A stretch of DNA of 64,000 bases from Acephala macrosclerotiorum. Its lineage: Eukaryota > Ascomycota > Leotiomycetes > Helotiales > Mollisiaceae. Shown one piece after another: positions 54,815-64,000 of the stretch (position 1 is its first letter; every line of letters starts with the position of its first letter). Location: assembly GCA_014904845.1 (NCBI GenBank), contig MU119273.1:133743-197742 (forward strand), written 5' to 3'. The notes below the pieces were generated by a model. The model saw only the letters and a program-made list of their open reading frames with translations. It made no database searches and had not been told where the DNA came from. Both the position numbers and the translations under genes were made by a program.

Positions 54815-57800
54815 GTTGGGTAGTCTGCTGCTCCGGATGTGCCGGATATGGTATTGTAATTCGTGTATTTAGGATATCTCGTAGTCGTAGGGTCTGCTTG
54901 AAGTCGTATGAAGGAGGGCTTTCATATTCTGGGGTGATGTATATGGGCTCGAAGGAGGTGACCGTCGGTGACTATGAGCTGAGGGTCCTAGGTGAGTGAG
55001 GCGACGGATTTGAGGCTCGCGATGCAATGTTTTTGAAACAAAATCCCCGTTACCCAGAGCAGTTGCCAAGATAACGAGACCGTCGAGGCATCACTTGGCG
55101 ACCAAACAATCACAGGTCAGCGCGGAATGCTGGATATCAAGAATAGCATGCTTCGAAGAATGGCAGAACGCAAAGGGAAGAAAGGAGGTAGCGTGGGGTT
55201 CCCACGATCTTGTACTCTCCGATGACAGACGTCAACCAGCAGGGTTTCCTCATGAAGTGGATCTCCTACGGCTGACAGCACCGAAAAGGTTACTCGACGC
55301 GGGACCTGTGCGCCTCCACAAGACCAAGGAAAGTGGTGGAGAATTTGGATGTTTCACTCGTCGTACAGCAAAAGAAGAAAGCAGAAAAGATGTCGCATCT
55401 TCTCTTCATCTCGGGAACGAGAGACACTACTCTCTTTTTTTTTTTTTATACCGCATTCAGCACGGAGATCTTTGGACACAAAATGCTAACATCGTGAGCC
55501 AGAATCGGTCCTCCTCGGTCGTTGGCGTTGAGGCCCGGCTGAATAGCGAAAAGGATCTTCGACGTCGATCTTTCTGTCTGCAAGGGCGAACCGGTATGCG
55601 TAGGCGAGAGGCGTATGGCTTGGCGTTAAGGCTTGCCAATCAAGTTGCCTTTGGGCCTGAATGCCGGCCACGAAAGCAGCTTTTGGCGACCTCCATCCCT
55701 GGATGTGATCGAGATCTTCGGTAAATCGATTTTTCAGCTCGGATGGTTTTCTTGTTTTTTTTTTTTTTCCAACAACGCGACCAAGGCCTTGCGACTTTTC
55801 GCATTCATGCAGTTATATCTTCAAAAAAGCTGAGATTGCGGAGTCACAGTCTCGACTTGCCATTTTATCGAAGATTGAGTTGTTATTTTGAATCTCTCTT
55901 CATGTTGTGGTGGCGTTCGCCGACGGTTTTGCGCCTCGACGTGCAGAAGAGTTCGAGATTGTTCGAGGTGCTGATCTCTTGTCCTTTGTCAAGCGACACG
56001 CCGATGCCGTCAATTGAGTCGCAACATACGAAGCCTTTCTGTATTCCGACATTATTAGACATGATCAAGGACCCAGATGGTGGGAATCTCACGTTTTGGT
56101 TCTGTTGTGCAATCACATGATTCCTCGAGACTGAGCTCGGCCAAAATAGATATCTGCTGAAAACAAGTGCTTGCAACAAGAGTTTTCTCTCGCCCATCCT
56201 TTGAATGTTTGTTTCTCCTAACATTGGAACATCGATCGTTTGCGCGAGTGCTGGTGAACATTGTACGTCAACTAGCTCGTTCAGTACAGAAATTTAAATT
56301 TATGAATCGCAAAGAGAAGTATTGGGGTTTAATCCCTCGCAATTCTTTTTACTCCTTATATACACTTTAAAGTTGGTACATCTAGGTTACTTTATAAGAC
56401 GAGGGAGTCAAAAGTACAACCTGACCCGGCACCAAACTACGTACACAGAAAACCAAGTCACAAAAGCCCAACCATTTCTCGTCGTTTCACTCTCTTTACC
56501 CTCAACCATCACATTCCAGGTTACTCATACAATACGACCCCACGTTTTCGGACTCAATCCGAACATCTCTCTAGGCCTACAATCGAGAACGCTTTCCTAG
56601 TTTCCTAGCTACTACAGCACAATCCTTGGCATGACTCCATCTAGTACTGTCTGTCTGGTCAATTTTAACATCGAAGCATAGCGTTCGGCTCCTCCATGGT
56701 GAAGCTTGCTCTCTCCCAGATTCTATGCAAACGCAGTCTAAAGGCCGGGTTTCAAGAATGGTTATGTCAGTGTGAGATTCAAGGGTGTGGATTCCATTGT
56801 TGGAGGGAATGGTGAGTTGACATTACTTGTGCTAGTGCAGGAGGTGCGGACAAGGGATGGCGTTAGGGTGGGCAGTGCGGTAGTGGTTGATACTATTGGG
56901 AAAGTGGGGAGTTGGTTAAGAGGGTCGGAGAGGATTGAGGGGGAGGTGCGAGCGTAACTTACTCTACGTTTTGGTCCATTTAACATATTTCTGGGAGATG
57001 CCGTCGACATTCTCGTGGATGACATAAGAGGACAGCGAGCAACCTCGCATCAAAAAATGGTTGAATACTTCACTTGAAATTGCAAGCCCTCGAGATTTAT
57101 GCCCTCTACCAGATGATAGCCAACAAGAGTGGTCTCTTCTTTACTTCTTCCCTCTATACTCAAGGGACTGCAGAAATTTGTACAAACATAAATTGCATGT
57201 ACTGTATGAAGGCCTGCAGAAACTTGGGCACCTATCGCAACCTGTAAGGCTGACTAAAGAGGTTGCGCGCGTGATCGGCCGGATTCATAAACCTTCCTGC
57301 CTGCCTATCTTTTCGCGAGACCCCTTCTGGTTTTTCTTTTCTTCTTCCTCTTTCTCACTCATTGGTGTATGTTGCCAGCTTATTCGTGGTAGATGAGACA
57401 TATAAAATTTTCTTGCACCACCCAGAAATTTTCTCTTCATAACCGGACGCTTTCGGCGTTTCTTTCTCAACAGCCCTCCCTCAACAAACTCTCATCTTTC
57501 CTATCCTGTTATGAAAAGGCAGCCAAAATTCGACTTCAGGCACCAAATACCAAGTAAGTGCACTCAGGAAGATATATAACAGTCTCAGGATCCTAGGAAG
57601 TCTCATTGGTCTGACGACAAAGTTCACCTTTCATTGGCTCCAAGTTTTCAAGATCAAGTGAGCTTCAACACAACCTTCCACGCCAAGGACGACGACCACA
57701 ACTTCCTTTAGACTTCGTTCTCAGTCAATCTGCCACCCAACATTGTTTACGCCTCAATGTCAACAAGTGTCAGTGCTAAAAGCAAGTGTCGGTCACGTGG

Positions 57801-58757
57801 TTCTTCTCCTTTCATGTGAGTGCGGAGTCTCGATCCTCGGAAGCCGACTCCTTTGGGAACAAAGCTTGGGGTGTGGACGAGTCGGGATGTCCGTCCGAAG
57901 GCTGTATTCACAAAGTGCAGAGGATGAACAGCTTCCCAGAGCTATCCCTCCCTGCTATCTACCTCAGACACGATCGACGATGGCTTCCGGGATGTGTATT
58001 TCTTGCATTTGAGCGGCCTCTGAACCTGCTTTTCCCAACGACCGCACACTCTCTGTCCTTGCACGGGAAAACCGATTGGGGCGAAACTTGTATCTCAGGT
58101 GGAGTTGATTGGGCGTGAACGGGCAATGCTGTACCTCGTTCCAATTCCCCACCGAACACTTCGACAGCTCCTCAGCTCCAGATTGGCCGCAGGGAAGTGA
58201 TGGCGCCCATCGCCCATCGCCCACCACCGCATTAATAAGGGCAACAACCACAACCAGCACCAGCACCAACAACCGTGCTTTTCACCGCTTATCCACTGCC
58301 GATGTCTCCCCTCCCACAACCGTCTTGTTTCCATAAACAGAGGGCTCAAATTGCTGTGTGTGGCATCCCCACGCTGAGCTGCCCTTCTCGAGCCTGGTTG
58401 ATGGTTTCTGGGTAAAGTCGTCGTTTCGCCACGGACACTGTGCTGTCTAGTGAGCTCCAGCTTCGGCTAGGGCCAGAGCTACTCGACCCCTCCATTCTGA
58501 GCATTCCTCCAGCACTTGATACACCAATTGTATCGCCTTTCAAGGAACAGCTCCAATCTCCAATAGAAGCTCCCACAGAGCACACCCTATTCTTCCCACT
58601 ATTGATCCAAACTCACCAAGCTTCATCGTCGTCCTCAAAGTACAGCACAGCATTCGACGAACATGCGCATCGCACCTCTCGTTATCCATATCGCCATCAA
58701 TTGAGAGCTCGTTTCCGATTGCGATTACGACCGTATCTAATCACCCCTCAGCTGGGC
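54815..58757. other. Gene-poor region upstream of the zinc-module gene
   Basis: About 3.9 kb without a confident gene. The longest frame, 55095-55724, starts at a TTG and looks like non-coding composition. Poly(T) runs occur at about 55436-55448 and 55755-55767. A TATATAA occurs near 57569. The right-hand 1.2 kb could be the long 5' leader and promoter of the next gene. Confidence 0.35.
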
Positions 58758-60319
58758 ATGGTGGGGGGTTCAACACTCACGATGCCTCCACGCTCCTCTC
58801 TCACCTCCTCCTTCTCCGTTTCGGACGCCAACAATGAAGTTGTGTGTCCATTGCGCAACCAAGATGGCTCCAGCTGTCGCAAACGTTGCCTCGGCGTGAG
58901 TCCTACTCTGCTGCATCTGCTGTGTCCCTCTTGAAGCTCTGCCGCGATGTGCTCGTTCAATCATAGTAACAGCGAATCTGGTGACACAGGAGAAACGGTA
59001 TCGATCCATGCAAGAGCATATAAGACGAGCGCATCCCGAACATTACATTTCCAAGCTCCCTGCAACTGAAGAGAGCTTCCAGCTCATGATCAATACCCCT
59101 CCATCCGAGCGACCTCCTCCACCCACAAGCTCCAATCTTGCTCCACACGGTCTGCACCACCCTCACAACATCTGCGACTTTACTAACGCTCACGAAGGCT
59201 ACGGCAACGACCGACACAGTTACTATGGCGAAGATTCGAGTACTCCCAATACACCAAGGATTCTGGACGATTACACGTCGAGTTCTATGCTGCCAGCCGC
59301 TAGCGCCGCAGCAGCACTCGCACAGCTACACAATCATAAACTCGAAGCAGATTGGGAATCAGAAAATGTTTGTCTTTCCCCCGGGCATAATTTTCCAGAT
59401 TATTGACAAAGTTCTAGGACTGGATGTCGGACACTGAAGCACACAAACAAGCTATGCGATCCACCATAGAACTTCCTCCTTTACATTCGAACAACATCGA
59501 ACCCACCAGCGACCCATTTTCCCATCTCAATCCACGACGACGAGAACTACTTCCCTCCATAATTTCTACATCTCCTCCTGGTCGCTCATCTACACTTCCA
59601 CCAATTCAACGACATCCAAGCACACATAATCGTCCGAGGAAACAATCCGTTTCCAAACGAGCTCGAGAACCACAACACAAACGACAGAAGTCCCGAGGAG
59701 AAAACGCACATTTGAGACGAATGAGTTATGATCGGAAAGCCTTTTCAGCTGAACCTTCCAGCGGACTATCAGCTGCATATGGTAAACGATGGGAGGATCT
59801 TATAGACGCCGCAACATCAGCAACAGAAGATGTTGATGAAGATAGAACTCCTGTAAGTACTCATACCGGATATAATTTCTTCTAATCTAATTATTACAGG
59901 TCCCTCCCTCTCCAATATCAGTCAACCGCGCCTCCCTACCCCCTTTCTCAGCATCCCACTTTCAAGGCTATCAAGCTTCCCCTCTCCAACAGGCCCTCAC
60001 CCCACCATCAAATCTCCCCGACGCACCCGAGCCCTTCCCCTCCGTCGAGAGTGGTGAAAGCGGCGACATCTTCAACATCGAATCTCGGGGTCTCTCAGAC
60101 TCATCACCTAGCTTCTCATCCCAAAGTATCCAAATCTACTGCGCTGCATGCCAAGGCATCTCCTACCTCAAAGAATCATACGCTTGCACGGAATGCATCT
60201 GTGGCATCTGTCAAGCATGTGTTGATGTTCTGATGGCTGAGCATGGAGCGAGGAGAAAATGTCCTCGTTGCGCTACGATTGGGGGGAGGTTTAAACCTTT
60301 TCAATTGGATATTAGATGA
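58758..60319 (+). CDS. Protein with an N-terminal C2H2-like finger and a C-terminal RING-like cysteine module
   Basis: Exons 58758-58895, 58990-59367, 59418-59852 and 59900-60319 give 456 residues. The N-terminal module spans intron 1: VCPLRNQDGSSCRKRC, then LGEKRYRSMQEHIRRAHPEHY, a Cys/Cys...His/His pattern. The middle is Ser/Pro/His-rich and disordered, with a basic patch (NRPRKQSVSKRAREPQHKRQ) likely to be a nuclear localisation signal. The C-terminal ~60 residues carry CAAC, then CTECICGICQACVDVLM and RKCPRC, eight or nine cysteines in a RING- or zinc-ribbon-like order. A nuclear regulatory or ubiquitin-related role is possible but not shown. The exact family was not recognised. The last intron acceptor (TTATTACAG) is critical; without it the cysteine module is out of frame. 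Confidence 0.82.
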
Positions 60320-61459
60320 TCTATACTATTTCGGTTCACAACATTGCTTCATAAAGGGAGAGGATAGGGTGCTGGTATCAGGATCGGAGTTGTCTGCTTT
60401 GCAAATCTCTAACATAGACAGGAGTTTGGACACTGGCGTTTTCAAATTTTCTTGGGATACAGGATGGATAATTCCTTTGGGTTGGGATTGCAAATCTGTT
60501 ATTGGGTTTTTTTCGGTATAGGTAATAAGGTTCAGGTTTTGAGCATTAGGTTGGGTTTATTTGATGATGCGGATAAGGTGTGTGACTTGCTCGTGGAATT
60601 TGATGATATTGTGCTCGCATGAAGACTGCTATTTATAGTCGAGATACAATAAAAGTGGTTCAGGTCATGTCTGAGCTTTACTGAGATACAAATTATCTTG
60701 TCCTCGCTTCGGTTCCTCTTTTCGCCTGAGCTATCAACACTGCTTTCCTCCTATTTTCCGTTATTTTATCCCCAACTTTGTCGCTAGTCCTAATCATTTT
60801 AGTCCAAGAGTAGAGGTAGAAGTAATGGTGGCTGGGAAGTTGCCAAAGTTATTCAAATGCCCCAACCCCTCTCGTTTTCTCACTATTGTTGCTCCTGAAG
60901 TTCAGGAGCTGGAGGCTGGCACCGAACGATTCAGCATCTCGCTCATAGCACAGCATCACATGGACAGCGAGGTGGTGGTGTGGTTCCTGAGGTTGAAGTT
61001 GGGTGATTCAATGGCTTTCATCACAAGAGCGCCCGGTCCTCGACCATGTTCGTTTAAGGTAACTTGGTTGGTAGACCTCGTGTCCGAGGCTCGAATTCTT
61101 AACGCAGAGCCTCTCGGGCGAGCTCAGGCAGTACCTATTGACTCGAAAAGCTTGCTTGCCTTTTGATAAGGAGAGATTTTGAGGTCTTCTAAGGCTGGTC
61201 TAGAACGAGAATGCTTGACTTGGATTTTCGTTGCCGAGTCGTATTTGGTGGCTCTTCGTACTTGTTGATCATGTGCTCTTGGCACGCAGAGAAGAGGATG
61301 TTTGCTTTGCAGAAGTGCCAGTCAGTAATCTACCTGTGGTACGGCGGAAGTTGAAGACGGAACGCATACGAAATCGTAGTCGGCGGCATGGTCTGTGAGA
61401 AGACTTGAGTCCTTAGATCGCCGTCTTGTGAATGAGACAAAGGAACAACCATGTCATGT
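60320..61459. other. Intergenic region zinc-module gene / NACHT gene
   Basis: About 1.1 kb between convergent genes. A frame at 60825-61166 (starting MVAGKLPKLFKCPNP) has no recognised domain and is not called. Confidence 0.4.
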
Positions 61460-63946
61460 TCATCGAAGCCTCCGCCTTTTCTTGTTCTTAGGCTTTGACC
61501 AGCTTTGGTTCTTCTCTTTATACGTTGTCTTCTTTTCCTCCAGAAGCTGCAATAGTTCAATTGCGCCCTCTGGAAACTTCTTGCCAAACACATCTCTGAT
61601 TAATGTCTTCAGCGAATGGTCTACCCCGCCATTTGACGAATAAGTGACCTGACAGAGATCATCATGGTAATAGCCGTTCATTGGGGTCCAAGCAGGGTTA
61701 TTGCTTAGACAGCAAACGTGAGGGTCTGCACCACATTGTAGCAGGTGCTTGATGGTGCGCTGCCATCGCTCGTATGTCCCCGTGTGTTTCTGACGTAAAT
61801 GTTTGGGCATCGCTGATAAGCCTCTGTGCTCAGAGTGCAAAAAATGCAGAATATACTGCCAGATAGTGAGCCCTTTATATGACTGGTTCGGATTTGCACC
61901 GCGGTCAACCAATATCTTCAGCGAATGGCTTTTCGGGATATACTTTCCTGGAGACGGTTCTATGTTCCACGTTGACGAGGCAAGAAACAGAAGAGGGGGT
62001 TCTTGCTCTTCTGCCAGCAGACAACTGTTGAGAGCAACTTTTGCATCGACGTAACACGCTAGGTTGTTTTCAACTGCAAAATGTAGAAAGTCCATTCCAT
62101 GTCCCGAAGCTTCTTGCCGCATTCGGCGGTCATGAAGTTCTCTTGACTTTGACCAGTGTAGCGAGGTGTGGTCCGGTAAACCCAAAGATATTGCATCAAG
62201 GCAATGCAAGGCACAGGAGTAATGGTGAGACATTACTCGATCGAGCTCTTCCGCCAGTGCAATCTGGACATTGTCAAGACGCTCTAAAATATCAAGAGCA
62301 TGCATGGCGAGACCCCAGTTGTAAGGATCCTCTGATCGCCTTTCCTTCAACTCTACAATAGTAGCCATAAGTAATGCTACTTGGGGAGAGGGCTCTGCCC
62401 CGGTCGTTTGCGCCAGTAACTTTTGGAGCACTTCGGGTCGATCCAAGTAGTCTATAACAGTACGATGCAAGTATGTTATGGGTGGAAATGGGATGGTGGC
62501 CGCGTTCCTGGCTGCAGTTGAAGGAACCTCTAGCAATCCCTTGCAAGAGGCTTTCAAGGAAGTCTCCAGTCTCTCATATTGCTTGTAACGCTTGAGAACT
62601 TCTTTCATCGACTCATCGCTATGTTTTATCTCGGTATCCATCGTGGACTTGAAGTTCACAGTAAGTGCTTGATATAGGTCTGGAATACCGAAAGGTCGAT
62701 GTTTCATGGGGCATGTCAGACAAAATCGAACCATTTGAAACATCGCAGAAGCATCTCTTCGATAAATGTTGTCGATACTGTCCAGCATATAACCATACAA
62801 CATCTCTAAATCTGTTTGAAGCGCTTCTAGTCGTTCCCTAAGACGGGAGACGTCGTCGCGGTTTGTTAATCCGTTCATGAGTGACTTAACGACAAGCTTA
62901 ACCCATAGAAACACCCCACATGCCCTCTGGACGATCTCTTCAATAATATCTGAAGTATTGGTAGGCTCCTCTTCCTGAAGTTGAAGCATCCATTTGTTTT
63001 TAGCGAGGTGGTCCTCCACGTACAACTTGATATCTGGGCGAGTTAAGTCTTGCAACTTTAGCCCTGGCGCATGCTCGAATATATCATCGAACACTGGCCA
63101 CGGTCGACTTGAGATGCAGAGTTTTAGATGGTTGTTCTGAGACGATAGATCTCGGAAGAATGTTGCCAATTCGGCATGATCCCCATCATACTCGTCTAAG
63201 CCATCGAGGAAGAAGCATATCCGGAATCGAGAGCGAGCTTGGTTGATGAGTTCTGCAAAAGCCTTCCGCAATTTGGACAGCGACCAAAGTTGTATATAAC
63301 GCCCTTCACGGTTGTATTCACTGGAAAGTTCATTGTAAACTTTGTCCCACTCGGCAGGAAACGCACTTTGGATCAGATCCCTGTGCTTACTGAGGATCTC
63401 ATACAGTAAAGATCGGAATAAGCCTGTTTGTGACCGCTGGTCTACCACACCGGCATTCCAAAAGTAAAACTTCACAAGTTCGAGTGGTAAGTGTGCAGAC
63501 CAGGTACGTAAATACTGCATGCTCCGCTGGTCTTCACATATGAGTCTCATCAACGTTGATTTTCCAGAAGCGGCCTTTCCCTGGATCCAATACACACCTT
63601 CACCGCGACGAAGCCACTTTGTGTAGCTTTGCCACGAGCTATCTGAATGCTCTCGAAAGATCTATTCAAATGTGCGTTGATGAGCTTCCGCAATAGCTTC
63701 GTATCGACATTGTATGGTTTTGAAGTGTAGACTCTGTAGTATCTTGTTGTCAACGCGAAGTCGTAGCTTTTCCTCCTCTTCCTCGGAGCGCTGACTCTGC
63801 GTTTTTTTCGTGATGAGAGCGCCCAAATGTACGAGGACCTCTTGGCGGAGGGTAGCGTGGTTTGCAAGAAGATCTTCAATCGTCTTCTGCATCTGACTTT
63901 CGAGTAGAACGAAGCGCTGGTCTTGCCTCAAAGACAACAGGTCAAC
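61460..63946 (-). pseudogene. NACHT-NTPase/ankyrin gene with in-frame TAG, partial
   Basis: This is a fungal NLR-like gene, a class linked to self/non-self recognition. It enters from the right edge; an acceptor-like ACAG at 63950-63947 suggests a further upstream exon. The first part is a helical, Gln/Glu-rich segment (QMQKTIEDLLANHATLRQEV) ending EAHQRTFE. A TAG at 63664-63662 follows where relatives have Trp (RTFEWIF). The frame then continues IFREHSDSSWQSYTKWL, the P-loop GKAASGKSTLMRL, the Walker B RICFFLDGLDEYDG, then LCISSRPWPVFDDIFE and a ~450-residue tail with ankyrin-like pieces (LKILVDRGANPNQS, IKHLLQCGADPHVC). Apart from the TAG, the frame is open for over 2.4 kb. TGG to TAG is a G-to-A change. 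Confidence 0.82.
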
Positions 63947-64000
63947 CTGTCCTCTGTTTTGAAATTAGCGTAATGTTCAAAGGCGTCTGACGACTCAGAA

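Noticed and set aside
55095..55724. Open frame of 209 codons
   Set aside because: It starts at TTG, has no similarity I recognise, and its composition is not protein-like.
60825..61166. 113-codon frame starting MVAGKLPK
   Set aside because: No domain, no splice-consistent extension, and surrounding sequence looks intergenic.

Overview
The window is nuclear DNA of a filamentous ascomycete (Pezizomycotina). The genes are spaced, carry many short introns (mostly 45-95 nt, GT...CTAAC/CTAAT...AG) and include families typical of these fungi: 2EXR proteins, F-box proteins and a NACHT NTPase. The class cannot be fixed from sequence alone; a leotiomycete-like fungus is only a guess. No tRNA, rRNA, CRISPR array or intact transposon was recognised.

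Positions 1-35.8 kb are a housekeeping block. In order: Sec66 (ER post-translational translocation, -), Npl4 (Cdc48 adaptor, +), the mitochondrial arginine-specific carbamoyl-phosphate synthase large chain (-), phenylalanyl-tRNA synthetase alpha (-), an unrecognised 506-aa protein (-), the spliceosomal helicase Brr2 (+), a PWWP chromatin protein (+), Rcl1 (18S rRNA processing, +), a Dsc4-like DUF1746 membrane protein (-), a 2EXR protein (+), Mediator Med14 (-) and an Atg22-like vacuolar transporter (+). Exon structures were rebuilt by hand, and the phases add up for each spliced gene.

Positions 35.8-46.6 kb are accessory and partly decayed. They hold a quinone-oxidoreductase pseudogene with two nonsense codons and a frameshift, two related 2EXR genes (one frameshifted and carrying a frame-sensitive 14-bp minisatellite, one a truncated relic), a 4-coumarate-CoA-ligase-like enzyme ending in the peroxisomal signal AKL, and an F-box protein. 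Positions 47.2-49.1 kb encode methylmalonate-semialdehyde dehydrogenase. From 49.1 to 64 kb genes are sparse: a metallo-beta-lactamase-fold protein, a gene with two different zinc-binding modules, a short inverted repeat, and the 3' part of a NACHT/ankyrin gene interrupted by an in-frame TAG and running off the right edge.

The most unusual signals are an intron in the carbamoyl-phosphate synthase gene that appears to end in TG instead of AG, a 27-nt microexon followed by a GC-AG intron in the same gene, a stop-free 57-nt (3n) intron inside Brr2, and the decayed paralogues. I did not find a convincing new multi-gene system.
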